This document shows positions 1 through 7,907 of a stretch of DNA of 54,395 bases, piece by piece. Under the pieces are notes generated by a model, which saw only the letters and a program-made list of their open reading frames with translations, did not search any database and was not told where the DNA came from. Position 1 is the stretch's first letter. Every line of letters starts with the position of its first letter. Source of the stretch: Oscillospiraceae bacterium (GTDB lineage: Bacteria; Bacillota; Clostridia; Oscillospirales; Oscillospiraceae); contig CADARY010000011.1 of NCBI GenBank assembly GCA_902790375.1, forward strand, positions 1 through 54,395, written 5' to 3'. A program made the position numbers and the translations under genes.

Positions 1-1
1 C

Positions 2-811
2 GAAACAGGCATCACCGGCAACTATACACCGACAGACGATGTGACGCTGTATGCAATTTGGGAGTCTAACACCTTCACCGTTTCCTACAACGCCAACGGC
101 GGCACGGGTGCGCCTGCGGCCCAGACGAAGGAGCCGGGTGTTGCGCTGACGCTCTCCGATATAGTGCCGACACGTGCTAACACCAGCGCGGGAAGCTACA
201 CCGTGACGCTCAATGCCAACGGCGGCAGCATGAGGTCAACATCTCTGAACGCGGCGCGGACAACAAGCTACACCTTCAAAAACTGGAATACCGCCGCAGA
301 CGGCAGCGGCACAAGCTATGCTCCGGGCGCAGCCTACAGCACCGACGCAGATGTAACGCTGTACGCCCAGTGGAACAGCAGCACCAGTACAGCGGCGGTC
401 AAGCTGCCCACGCCGACCCGCAGCGGCTACGCATTCAAGGGCTGGGGCAAAAGCAGCACTTCGACCTCCGGCGTGACCGGCAGCTATACCCCCACCGGTG
501 ATGTGACACTGTATGCAATCTGGCAATCGGCCGATTTCATCCTCCCCGACTCCCTGACAACCATCGAAGCCGAGGCCTTTGAGGGCGGGGCGTTCCGCTA
601 TGTGCAGCTGCCTGAGGGTGCAATCATGATCGGCTCCCGCGCCTTTGCCGACTGCCCGAGCCTCGCGTATATCTACATCCCCGAGGAGACCGGCACGATT
701 GCCGTGGACGCCTTCTCCGGTGTGAGCGGCCTCACGATCCTCGGCCGCAGCGGCAGCTATGCCGAGTTCTACGCGCAGCGAAACGGCATTGCCTTTGTCG
801 CGGTGGAGTGA
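2..811 (+). CDS. Surface/secreted protein with InlB-type and BspA-like repeats (5' partial)
   Basis: The reading frame is open from base 2, so the gene begins upstream of the window and only its C-terminal 269 residues are seen. Two or three Listeria-Bacteroides (InlB B-type) repeats are visible, recognisable by a GW or NW core and the ending DVTLYAIW or DVTLYAQW. These are followed by a BspA-like LRR_5 segment with the phrases LPDSLTTIEAEAF, IGSRAF and VDAF. Such proteins are normally exported and displayed on the surface for adhesion or substrate contact; that role is inferred from the family. No LPXTG motif, SLH domain or membrane anchor is present at the C-terminus, so attachment must lie in the missing N-terminal part or be absent. 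The C-terminal cassette ends like the remnant at 32029-32931. Confidence 0.85.
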   Translation, partial: ETGITGNYTPTDDVTLYAIWESNTFTVSYNANGGTGAPAAQTKEPGVALTLSDIVPTRANTSAGSYTVTLNANGGSMRSTSLNAARTTSYTFKNWNTAADGSGTSYAPGAAYSTDADVTLYAQWNSSTSTAAVKLPTPTRSGYAFKGWGKSSTSTSGVTGSYTPTGDVTLYAIWQSADFILPDSLTTIEAEAFEGGAFRYVQLPEGAIMIGSRAFADCPSLAYIYIPEETGTIAVDAFSGVSGLTILGRSGSYAEFYAQRNGIAFVAVE

Positions 812-843
812 GCGGTCTCGCCGGACAAATACCCGAAAACGCA

Positions 844-875
844 AGCACCGGCAGGGCAAAAGCCCTGCCGGTGCT
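844..875. terminator. Perfect 14-bp hairpin between convergent genes
   Basis: AGCACCGGCAGGGC, an AAAA loop, then its exact complement. It sits between the stop of the surface-protein gene and the stop of the convergent aldolase gene. There is no strong T-run on either side, so it may work as a weak bidirectional terminator or as an mRNA 3'-end stabiliser. Confidence 0.55.
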
Positions 876-907
876 GTGCGTTGATGCGCTTATTCTTTCG
901 CGTTTGC

Positions 908-1873
908 TTACTTGTTCACGAGGTGGATGGCGAAGCCGCCGTACTCGCCCTTGAGGTAGACAAACTTCGGCGCGCCCTTGTCGTTGTAGGTGATGGAATC
1001 CTTCTCGAACTCCACGCCCTGGCGGCCCAGGTGGTAGAGGCAGCGCTCGACGCTGTTGGTCTTGAAGCCGATGTGGCCGTTGGTGCCGGGGCCCTTGTGG
1101 CTCATGAACTCGATGGCGTTGTCGGCGGCGAACCAGGACTTGCCGGTGTCGCGCGGGGACAGGCCCAGCATGCAGCTGACGAGCCTGGCAAGGCTCTCGG
1201 CCTCTTCGCGGCTGCCGGTGTTGACGCCGATGTGGGCAAGCTGGATGCCCAGCATGACCTTGACGGCCTCCTTGCAGATGGCGGTGATCTCATCCCAGCA
1301 CTCGCCCTCGATGAGATCCTTCTTGACCATCCAGGTGCCGCCGCAGGCGACGATCTGGTCAAAGGAGAGGTAGTCCATCATGTTCTTGGTGTTGACGCCG
1401 CCGGTGGGCATCCACTTGAGCTCACGGTAGGGGCCGGCGAGGGCCTTGAGCTTCTTGACGCCGCCGTTGTCCTCGGCCGGGAAGAACTTGACCACCTCGA
1501 GGCCCAGGGCCATGGCCTGCTCCATCTCGCCGCCGGTGGCGGTGCCGGGGAGCATCAGAGCGCCCTTGTCAAGACCGTACTTCACGGTGTCGGGGTTAAA
1601 GCCGGGGGTGACGATGAACTGGGAACCGGCAGCCAGGGCACGGTCCAGGCGCTCACGGCTGGTGACGGTGCCGGCGCCGACGACCATATCGGGCACCTCG
1701 GCCGCGATGGCGCGGATGGCCTCCTCGGCCGCAGCGGTGCGGAAGGTGACCTCGGCCGCGTTGAGGCCGCCGGCCACGAGAGCCTTGGCCAGGGGCACGG
1801 CCTTGCTGGCGTCGTCAATGGCGATGACCGGCACGATGCCGATTTTGGACAGGGTATGGAGCACTTCGTTCAT
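908..1873 (-). CDS. eda: KDPG/KHG aldolase fused to a C-terminal VOC (glyoxalase-like) domain
   Basis: Residues 1 to about 205 are a class I 2-keto-3-deoxy-6-phosphogluconate / 4-hydroxy-2-oxoglutarate aldolase, which splits KDPG to pyruvate and glyceraldehyde-3-phosphate in the cytoplasm. The base/loop residues E41 and R45 (EVTFRT), the phosphate-binding GAGTV at 66-70 and the Schiff-base lysine K129 (VVKFFPAE) are all present. The ordinary enzyme is about 205-215 aa; this one is 321 aa. The extra C-terminal ~110 residues begin LAHIGVNTG and end GGFAIHLVNK, resembling a vicinal-oxygen-chelate/glyoxalase fold with two HIG strands. The ATG start has an AGGAGG box. A sigma-A promoter lies upstream. 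The gene is monocistronic here, and no kdgK or uxa genes are adjacent. The aldolase call is very sure; the VOC call is a fold-level judgement. Confidence 0.9.
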   Translation of the reverse strand: MNEVLHTLSKIGIVPVIAIDDASKAVPLAKALVAGGLNAAEVTFRTAAAEEAIRAIAAEVPDMVVGAGTVTSRERLDRALAAGSQFIVTPGFNPDTVKYGLDKGALMLPGTATGGEMEQAMALGLEVVKFFPAEDNGGVKKLKALAGPYRELKWMPTGGVNTKNMMDYLSFDQIVACGGTWMVKKDLIEGECWDEITAICKEAVKVMLGIQLAHIGVNTGSREEAESLARLVSCMLGLSPRDTGKSWFAADNAIEFMSHKGPGTNGHIGFKTNSVERCLYHLGRQGVEFEKDSITYNDKGAPKFVYLKGEYGGFAIHLVNK

Positions 1874-1928
1874 GGGGCATTCCTCCTGTTTATCTTTATA
1901 TTATTTTGCTGTGCGGTTTTCTGGCTTT

Positions 1929-1957
1929 ATTGTATCAGTCCGTGCGGGAACACGCAA
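1929..1957 (-). promoter_or_regulatory. Sigma-A type promoter of the aldolase gene
   Basis: On the minus strand: TTGCGT (1952-1957), a 17-nt spacer, then TACAAT (1929-1934), about 55 bp upstream of the eda start codon. Confidence 0.6.
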
Positions 1958-1975
1958 GACCCTAAACGGAGAAAT

Positions 1976-2001
1976 ACCCGACCGGAACGGACCGGCCGGG
2001 T
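1976..2001 (-). terminator. Hairpin downstream of murC
   Basis: A 10-bp GC-rich stem (ACCCGGCCGG paired with CCGGTCGGGT on the minus strand, one G-T pair), followed by ATTTCTCC. It lies 11 bases past the murC stop and probably ends that transcript before the eda promoter. Confidence 0.5.
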
Positions 2002-2012
2002 AAAGAAGTGTT

Positions 2013-3389
2013 TTATTTTTTCTCCTCCACCAGCCGCTCGCCGATCTTGTAGACGTCGCCGGCGCCGACGGTGAGCACGATATCGCCCGGGTGGGCGATG
2101 GCCCGCAGGGCATCCTCGATCACGTCAAAGGTCTGGCAGAAGATGGAGCCCTCCACCTCTTTGGCAAGGTTCGCCGAGGAGATGCCGATGGTGTTCTTCT
2201 CGCGGGCGGCAAAGATCTCCGCCAGAAACAGCACGTCGGGCCGCCGCAGCTGCTGCACAAAATCGTCAAAGAGGGCGGCGGTGCGGGAATAAGTATGGGG
2301 CTGGAAAACCAGGACGATGCGCTTGTAGTTGAGCTGCTCCACCGCGTCGAGCAAAACCTTCAGCTCGCCCGGGTGGTGGGCATAGTCGTCATACACGTCC
2401 GCGCCGTTATACTTGCCCTTGAACTCAAAGCGGCGGCCCGCGCCGTTGAAGCCCGCAAGACCGTACTTGACCGCGTTGGGGCGCACGCCGAGGCTGATGC
2501 AGGCGGCGGTGGCGGCCAGGGCGTTCTTGACATTGTGCAGGCCGGGCACATGCAGGGTCACATCGGTGAAGAGGCGGCCCTTGTACAGGATTTCAAAATG
2601 GGAATTGGCACCCAGAAACTCGATGTTCCTCGCGGTGACGTCGGCCTCCCTGTTCAGGCCGAAGGTGATGACGCGGCCCCGGATGTCCCGGATCACGTCC
2701 ATGGTGTTGGCATCGTCCAGGTTTGCCACCACGTAGCCGTCCTCCGGTACGCGCAGGGCAAACTCGTGGAAGGAGTGCTTCACATCGTCCAGATCCTTGA
2801 AGAAGTCCAGGTGATCGGCCTCGACGTTCAGAATGACCGCGACCGTTGGATGGAAGGACAAGAAGGAGTTATAATACTCGCAGGCCTCCATGATGATGGT
2901 GTTGCCGTGGCCCACGCGGTGGCCTGCCTTGAGAAGCGGCAGGGTGCCGCCGATCATAACGGTGGGGTCCTTGTCGGCAGCCATCATGATATGGGTGCAC
3001 ATGGAGGTGGTGGTGGTTTTGCCGTGGGTGCCGCAGATGCAAAGAGCGTTGGCATAGTCCTTGGAGATCGCGCCCCAGGCCTGGGTGCGCTCAAAGACCG
3101 GGATGCCCCGCTCATGCGCCGCCCGGATCTCGGGATTGTCGTCATGGACGGCGGCGGTGCGCACGACAAATTCCACGTCCTCCGTGATATTCTCGGCATG
3201 GTGCCCGATCAGGACGGGAATGCCCTTCAGGCGCAGCGCGTCGACATTGACGCCCTCGTTCATATCCGAGCCGCTGATGCTCAGGCCCATGCCCTGCAGC
3301 ACCTCGGCCAGCGACGACATGGACACGCCGCCGATGCCGATCAGATGTCCCCGTCTGCCCGGGGACAGAAAGTTTTCAAATTCAGCCAT
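2013..3389 (-). CDS. murC: UDP-N-acetylmuramate--L-alanine ligase MurC
   Basis: A cytoplasmic ATP-dependent ligase that adds L-Ala to UDP-MurNAc, the first amino-acid step of peptidoglycan precursor synthesis. It has an N-terminal Rossmann domain (HLIGIGGVSMSSLAEVL), the Mur ATP-binding loop GTHGKTTTTSM, a central domain (IILNVEADHLDFF-like) and a C-terminal domain with DDYAHHPGE. At 458 aa it matches the usual MurC length. The frame stays open far upstream (to 4001), but the family N-terminus starts at MAEFENFLSPGRRGHLIGI and has a GGAG box about eight bases before it, so the ATG at 3389 is chosen; the longer frame would overlap the divergent uracil-DNA glycosylase gene. It stands alone, away from a dcw cluster. 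Confidence 0.95.
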   Translation of the reverse strand: MAEFENFLSPGRRGHLIGIGGVSMSSLAEVLQGMGLSISGSDMNEGVNVDALRLKGIPVLIGHHAENITEDVEFVVRTAAVHDDNPEIRAAHERGIPVFERTQAWGAISKDYANALCICGTHGKTTTTSMCTHIMMAADKDPTVMIGGTLPLLKAGHRVGHGNTIIMEACEYYNSFLSFHPTVAVILNVEADHLDFFKDLDDVKHSFHEFALRVPEDGYVVANLDDANTMDVIRDIRGRVITFGLNREADVTARNIEFLGANSHFEILYKGRLFTDVTLHVPGLHNVKNALAATAACISLGVRPNAVKYGLAGFNGAGRRFEFKGKYNGADVYDDYAHHPGELKVLLDAVEQLNYKRIVLVFQPHTYSRTAALFDDFVQQLRRPDVLFLAEIFAAREKNTIGISSANLAKEVEGSIFCQTFDVIEDALRAIAHPGDIVLTVGAGDVYKIGERLVEEKK

Positions 3390-3536
3390 AGTGCATCTCC
3401 ACAGATTGATTGGTCCCCGCCCGAAAAGCAGTTGCGGGCAGGGGAAAAAGGTGGTAAACTGTTTTTGCTTCATTATAATACGCCGCCGGACGACTTGCAA
3501 GCGCTTCTTTCCCGGCGGGAAGAGGGGTGAATCGCC

Positions 3537-4106
3537 GTGGATTCCTGGCAGGCCCTGAAAAGTGAATGCGCCGAATGCCGCGGCTGCTCCCTCTGCAAAA
3601 CACGGCACAGCCTGGTCTTCGGCGTGGGGAACGAGCAGGCGGAGGTCATGCTCATCGGCGAAGGGCCGGGCGAGCAGGAGGATTTGAAGGGCGAGCCCTT
3701 TGTGGGTCCCGCGGGCAAGCTTTTGGACGACATGCTGAAAATGATCGATCTTGAGCGCAGCCGGGTCTATATCGCCAACATCGTCAAGTGCCGCCCGCCC
3801 GGAAACCGCGACCCGCAGAATATCGAGCAGGACGCCTGCCGCGGCTGGCTTGACAGGCAGATCGCCCTCGTCAATCCCAAAATCATCGTGTGCCTCGGCC
3901 GCATTTCGGCCAAGGCGCTCATCGACCCGGACTTTCGCATCACGCGGGAGCACGGCGTCTGGTACGAGTTCGACGGCCGCCGCTTCATGGCGACCTATCA
4001 CCCCTCCGCCCTGCTGCGCGATATGAGCAAGCGGCCCGAGGCGTTTATGGATCTTCGCAGCTTGAGAAAGGAAATCAGGGCTGTCTGCGACAGCGTATAT
4101 CTATGA
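3537..4106 (+). CDS. Family 4 uracil-DNA glycosylase (Fe-S type)
   Basis: Base-excision repair enzyme that removes uracil from DNA. At 189 aa it has the family-4 signature: a cysteine pair near the N-terminus (CAECRGCSLC), motif A GEGPGEQED with a following GxPFVGPAG, two more cysteines around residues 82-100 (VKCRPPGNRDP ... DAC) that complete the 4Fe-4S site, and motif B HPSALLR. The start is GTG at 3537, preceded by an AGGGGTGA ribosome site. Its stop overlaps the next start (ATGA at 4103), so it is the first gene of a coupled three-gene unit with the DUF2156 and GNAT genes. It diverges from murC across a short intergenic region. Confidence 0.92.
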   Translation: MDSWQALKSECAECRGCSLCKTRHSLVFGVGNEQAEVMLIGEGPGEQEDLKGEPFVGPAGKLLDDMLKMIDLERSRVYIANIVKCRPPGNRDPQNIEQDACRGWLDRQIALVNPKIIVCLGRISAKALIDPDFRITREHGVWYEFDGRRFMATYHPSALLRDMSKRPEAFMDLRSLRKEIRAVCDSVYL

Positions 4107-5005
4107 TCGAATTTCACGCCATCTCCCTGCTGGACAAGGAATGGATCGACCGGCACCTTCGGTGTGAGGACACTCCCAGCGCGGACTTCAACTTCGGCAA
4201 CATGTTTATCTGGGACGAGCATTATCGTCAGCTCGTCTGTGACTTCGGGGAGCGCACGCTGACCAAGGTGCGCCTGCACGGCCTGCCGGCCTTCGCCTAT
4301 CCCGTCGGCTGTGGCCCGCTGCGCCCGGCGATCGACGCGCTGCGCAGCTATGCCGCCGTCATGAACTACGACTTTCTGCTGCGCGGCATCACCGACCGGC
4401 ACAAGGCGCTGTTAGAGGAGGAATTTCCCGACTGCTTCCTGTTCTGCGAGGAGCCAAAGTACGCCGATTATATCTATGAGGCACAGAAGCTCGCCACCTA
4501 CGCCGGCAAAGCGCTGCACGGGAAGAAGAACCACTGCAACCGCTTTGAAGCAGAGCACGACTGGGCCTTCGTCCCGCTGACGCGGGAGCTGATCCCCGCC
4601 TGCACGCAGATGCTCAACGCCTGGACCGAGGAGAATGCCGAACGCCTGGACGAGAGCATCGTCTTCGAGCACAACGCCATCGACCGCGCTTTCCGCAATT
4701 ATGAGGCGCTGGGGCTGGAGGGCGGCGTCCTCTTTGCCGACGGGAAGATCCTCGGCTTCAGCTTCGGGGAGATGACCAGCTCCGACACCTTCGACGTCCA
4801 CGTGGAAAAGGCCGCGGCGGACGTAAACGGCGCTTATCCCATGGTATGCAGGGAGCTGAGCAGAATGCTCCTCGCGCGCCACCCGGAGCTTGTCTGGCTC
4901 AACCGTGAGGACGATATGGGGCTCGAGTCCCTGCGCAAATCCAAGGAGTCCTACAAGCCCGCGTATCTGCTGCGCAAGTACGCGGCCAAATGGACAGGAG
5001 ACTGA
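4103..5005 (+). CDS. DUF2156 family protein (LPG-synthase C-domain-like GNAT fold)
   Basis: A 300-residue protein matching DUF2156/phosphatidylglycerol-lysyltransferase C-terminal-like proteins of Clostridia. Recognisable landmarks are DFNFGNMFIW near residues 33-42, HGKKNHCNRF near 139-148, and the C-terminal NREDDMGLESLRKSKESYKP stretch. The related domain in MprF transfers an aminoacyl group from tRNA to a lipid, but no MprF membrane part is present, so the substrate is unknown. The start overlaps the glycosylase stop by four bases (ATGA), implying translational coupling. A GNAT acetyltransferase follows after four bases, so two acyltransferase-fold proteins are made together. Family assignment is good; function is not assigned. 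Confidence 0.85.
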   Translation: MIEFHAISLLDKEWIDRHLRCEDTPSADFNFGNMFIWDEHYRQLVCDFGERTLTKVRLHGLPAFAYPVGCGPLRPAIDALRSYAAVMNYDFLLRGITDRHKALLEEEFPDCFLFCEEPKYADYIYEAQKLATYAGKALHGKKNHCNRFEAEHDWAFVPLTRELIPACTQMLNAWTEENAERLDESIVFEHNAIDRAFRNYEALGLEGGVLFADGKILGFSFGEMTSSDTFDVHVEKAAADVNGAYPMVCRELSRMLLARHPELVWLNREDDMGLESLRKSKESYKPAYLLRKYAAKWTGD

Positions 5006-5009
5006 GCCC

Positions 5010-5825
5010 ATGGCAGAATATACGATACGTGAATACCGGGCCGGGGATATCCCCGCGCTCTCGTTCCTGTGGCAGGATGTGTTCGGCGACCCGCTGCCCT
5101 TCACGGCGGAGTTTTACGCCATGCTGCCGGATATGGGCTCCGCCGTGGTGGCGGAGCTGGACGGAAAGCTCATCGGAGCGGCCCATGTGCTGAGCGGCTT
5201 TGAGCTCGTGACCCGGCGGAAGAAGGCCCCCGTGGTGGGCTACATCTACGCGGTGATGGTCACCGCGCAGCGCCGCAGCCTCGGCGTCGGCAAGGCCCTC
5301 ACGCTGGAGGCGGCGGCCCTCGCGCGGCGGCGGGAAGCCGCGGTGATCTGCACGCTGCCGGCGGATGCGCCGCTCTACGGCTGGTACCACAGGCTGCTCG
5401 GCATCGAATGTGTGCTGCACCGCAGGCGCTTTGAGATCGGCTGCGCACCCCGGGAGCAGGTAATGGAGCTGAGCGCCACCGAGTACATGCACTGGCGGGA
5501 GACGCTGCTGGAGGGGAAAAACTATCTGCGCCCGTCTCAGCCCACGCTGGAGTTTCAGCGGCGCTTCTGCAAATTCTTCGGCGGCGGCCTCTACGCCTGC
5601 CGCAGCGGTATCTGCACGGCGGAGCTGGACGGGGACACCTGCCTTATCAAGGAGCTCATCGCCCGCGACAGTGAAGACTGCGCCGATATCGCGGCCTCCG
5701 TGGGGCACCTGCTGGGGGCAAAGACCTGCGTCTATTATCTTCCCGCCCGGGACGGGGAATCCTATATCGCCGCCCAGCCCGGCAGCGTCCCTGCCGACTG
5801 TGTGTGGAATCTCAGCTTCGACTGA
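5010..5825 (+). CDS. GNAT family N-acetyltransferase
   Basis: A 271-aa GNAT protein. The N-terminal half carries the acetyl-CoA binding fold: YTIREYRAGDIPAL at the start, a central strand VVGYIYAVMVTAQRRS and the pyrophosphate loop GVGKAL (motif A, near residue 92). The C-terminal ~120 residues form a second, less conserved domain, as in two-domain GNATs of the Eis or YitI sort. The substrate cannot be told. The start is ATG at 5010, four bases after the DUF2156 stop, and it is the last gene of the glycosylase unit. Confidence 0.85.
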   Translation: MAEYTIREYRAGDIPALSFLWQDVFGDPLPFTAEFYAMLPDMGSAVVAELDGKLIGAAHVLSGFELVTRRKKAPVVGYIYAVMVTAQRRSLGVGKALTLEAAALARRREAAVICTLPADAPLYGWYHRLLGIECVLHRRRFEIGCAPREQVMELSATEYMHWRETLLEGKNYLRPSQPTLEFQRRFCKFFGGGLYACRSGICTAELDGDTCLIKELIARDSEDCADIAASVGHLLGAKTCVYYLPARDGESYIAAQPGSVPADCVWNLSFD

Positions 5826-5937
5826 TCATTTTACAAAGACGAAACAAAATCATGGTTATTTCCGAAACATCTTTGCGGTATTCTATACTCGCAAGCAGAA
5901 AAGAACTTCATACGGAACAAAAGTTCTTCTAAATCAA

Positions 5938-5960
5938 GCAGAGTGGTCAGGCACTCTGCT
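5938..5960 (+). terminator. Terminator of the UDG-DUF2156-GNAT unit
   Basis: AGCAGAGTG, a five-base loop, CACTCTGCT, then TTGGTTTATTTT. It lies about 110 bp past the GNAT stop. A shorter AAGAACTT/AAGTTCTT pair (5901-5928) precedes it. Confidence 0.6.
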
Positions 5961-5983
5961 TTGGTTTATTTTGAAAGAAAATA

Positions 5984-6005
5984 CGGGGGCGCCTGTGCGC
6001 CCCCG
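5984..6005 (-). terminator. Terminator of the PurN-like gene
   Basis: On the minus strand a GCGGGGGCGC/GCGCCCCCG-type stem is followed by TATTTTC, directly after the stop at 6013. Confidence 0.6.
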
Positions 6006-6012
6006 CATTATT

Positions 6013-6627
6013 TCACTTTTCGATCAGCACCCGGTTGCCGTGGATCTTCAGCTTTCCGGAGCAGTAAAGGATCACCGACTGACTGAGAAGACGCCATTCG
6101 GCCTCCTCCAGCACGCGCCTTGAAAGGGACTCGGGCGTATCGTCCGCGCGGACCTCCACGGCCCGCTGGAGAATGATGCTGCCGACACGGCCGTCCCCGT
6201 CGGCAAAGTACGACGTTGCGCCGGTGAGCTTGAGGCCGCGCTCCAGCACCGCGCGCTGGATGTCCCCCTCCTCGTCCTCAAAGGCGGGATAGAGCGCCGG
6301 GAAGGTGCCGATGATGCGGTTTTTGAACTGGTAGGGAATCACGCCGAGGGGCAGATCATAGCCCGCGAGGATCACAAGCTCAATGTCCATATCCCGCAGC
6401 TTGTTCGCCACCGCCATGGAGTGGCTGGTGCTGTTGGGAAAAAGCTCCGGGTCCACCACATAGGCGGGCACCCCGGCATTGAGGGCGCGCTTCATGGCGT
6501 TGACCTCCCTGGCCGTGGAGATGACCGAAACCAGCTCAAAATCCGGTATTTCCTTAAAATACATGGAATCCAGGATCGCCTGGAGCCTCGCCCCGTCCCC
6601 GGATACCAGTGCCGCCGCTCTGACCAT
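6013..6627 (-). CDS. PurN-like formyltransferase-fold protein with a degenerate active site
   Basis: A 204-aa protein with the glycinamide ribonucleotide formyltransferase (PurN) fold: SGDGARLQAIL near the start aligns with the SGxGSNLQAI loop, ELVILAGY with the folate-site strand, then TFPALYPAF and VGSIILQ. The three PurN catalytic residues appear to be replaced. Aligned to NIHPSLLP, this protein reads GTFPALYP (Asn to Gly107, His to Phe109). Aligned to LDGGPVILQ it reads GRVGSIILQ (Asp to Arg147). Normal GAR formylation is therefore unlikely; a regulatory or different ligand-binding role is possible. Start chosen at MVRAAALV with GAGAGG upstream. It is not next to pur genes. The fold call is firm; loss of activity is inferred from alignment by eye. 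Confidence 0.8.
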   Translation of the reverse strand: MVRAAALVSGDGARLQAILDSMYFKEIPDFELVSVISTAREVNAMKRALNAGVPAYVVDPELFPNSTSHSMAVANKLRDMDIELVILAGYDLPLGVIPYQFKNRIIGTFPALYPAFEDEEGDIQRAVLERGLKLTGATSYFADGDGRVGSIILQRAVEVRADDTPESLSRRVLEEAEWRLLSQSVILYCSGKLKIHGNRVLIEK

Positions 6628-6660
6628 GTCGAACCTCTCAACCCCCGGGTGTGCCGGTAC

Positions 6661-6689
6661 TTGTCCTGCGGGACAAAACACGCTATAAT
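6661..6689 (+). promoter_or_regulatory. Promoter of the phosphatase-GNAT unit, with an overlapping inverted repeat
   Basis: TTGTCC (6661-6666), a 17-nt spacer, TATAAT (6684-6689). The -35 is part of the inverted repeat TTGTCCTGCGGGACAA (6661-6676), a possible operator. Confidence 0.65.
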
Positions 6690-6726
6690 ATAAAGCAGCG
6701 CCGACACATTCCGTGTTATGTCGACT

Positions 6727-6755
6727 ATTATACCGTATACAATGGCCTCGGTCAA
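6727..6755 (-). promoter_or_regulatory. Promoter of the PurN-like gene
   Basis: On the minus strand TTGACC (6750-6755), a 17-nt spacer, TATAAT (6727-6732). It faces the plus-strand promoter at 6661-6689, so the two initial transcripts should overlap by roughly 25 bases. Confidence 0.7.
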
Positions 6756-6773
6756 GCGTCAGGAGTGAAGCTG

Positions 6774-7907
6774 ATGACAGAAATTTATGTAATTCGACAT
6801 GTCCAGGCAGAGGGGAACCTCTACCGCCTCATGCAGGGACACTGGGACGGGGACGTCACAGCCCTCGGCGAGAAGCAGCGCGACGCGCTGAGCCTGCGCT
6901 TCCGGGACATCCCGGTGGACGCGGTGTACTCGAGCGATCTCTGGCGCGCGCGCTTTACCGCCTCGGCCATCACCCGCTTTCACGATCTGCCCATCCGCTG
7001 CGACAGACGGCTGCGGGAGATCCACGTCGGTCCCTGGGAGGCTCAGCCCTTTGCCAATCTCCTCTGGGAGCAGCCGGAGCTGATGGATACCTTCATGCAC
7101 GATTCGGCAAACTTCTTCCTCCCCGGGGCCGAGACTTTCCGGGACGTGCGGGAGCGCGTGCTCGAGGCCCTGTACGAAATCGCCGGGGCAAACGAGGGGC
7201 GCACCGTGGTCATCACGACCCACGGGGTCGCCATCCGCTGCATGCTGACGGCGCTCCTGGGCGTGCCGCTCAACGACCGGGAGACGGTGCCGATCTTCCA
7301 CAACACCGGCATTTCGCACCTGCGCTTTGAAAACGGGCGCTTCACGGTGGACACGGTGGACGATTTCTCCCATCTTCCGCCGGAGCTGGCGCAGAACGCT
7401 TCGGCAGTCACGGCTCTGCGGCATGTGTGCGTCGATCCCGGGCAGCACCGCGCACTCTACGAGCGCTGCTATGCCGACGCCTGGATGGCTGCCCACGGGA
7501 ATCTCGTCGGCTTCGAGCCCGCGCCCTACTATCACGCCGCGCGGGACCATTACCGGCGGGACAGCGAGGCCATCTCCCTTCTGTACGACGGAGACAGCTT
7601 TGCCGGTCTCATCGACCTGGATATCGCCCGGGGCGAGCATGCCGGCTATGGCTGGGTGAGCCTTCTGTACCTGTGCCCGGAATACCGCGGGCGCGGGCTG
7701 GGCGTGCAGCTTCTGGGCAGGGCGGTGACCAGGTACCGGACGCTGGGCTGCAGCGCCGTGCGCCTGTATGCAGCGGAGGACAACACGGCCGCCCTGGCCT
7801 TCTACCGGGCCAACGGCTTTACGGAGCTTTCACGCGCCCCCGGCGCAAACGGCGAGCTGCTGCTGATGGAAAAGCAGCTTGGGAGCCACGGCTATGGCGT
7901 TGTATGA
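6774..7907 (+). CDS. Histidine phosphatase domain fused to a GNAT acetyltransferase
   Basis: A 377-aa two-domain protein. Residues 1 to ~200 are a histidine phosphatase (phosphoglycerate-mutase-like) domain: phospho-histidine motif IRHVQAEGN (RHV rather than the usual RHG), SSDLWRA, the acid site LREIHVGPWEA, and the second histidine TTHGVAIR. Residues ~225-377 are a GNAT domain with WVSLLYLCPEYRGRGLGVQLL (acetyl-CoA loop) and AALAFYRANGF. Substrates are unknown; one may guess at a small phosphorylated metabolite that is also acetylated. The start is ATG at 6774, eight bases after AGGAG. The next gene overlaps its end by 14 bases, so the two are coupled. Confidence 0.88.
   Translation: MTEIYVIRHVQAEGNLYRLMQGHWDGDVTALGEKQRDALSLRFRDIPVDAVYSSDLWRARFTASAITRFHDLPIRCDRRLREIHVGPWEAQPFANLLWEQPELMDTFMHDSANFFLPGAETFRDVRERVLEALYEIAGANEGRTVVITTHGVAIRCMLTALLGVPLNDRETVPIFHNTGISHLRFENGRFTVDTVDDFSHLPPELAQNASAVTALRHVCVDPGQHRALYERCYADAWMAAHGNLVGFEPAPYYHAARDHYRRDSEAISLLYDGDSFAGLIDLDIARGEHAGYGWVSLLYLCPEYRGRGLGVQLLGRAVTRYRTLGCSAVRLYAAEDNTAALAFYRANGFTELSRAPGANGELLLMEKQLGSHGYGVV

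Noticed and set aside
881-2074. Long plus-strand frame opposite the aldolase gene
   Set aside because: No domain similarity; the minus-strand aldolase has a full active site, promoter and ribosome site.
3390-4001. N-terminal extension of murC by about 200 residues
   Set aside because: The extension overlaps the divergent glycosylase gene, has no family match, and a proper start with a ribosome site exists at 3389.
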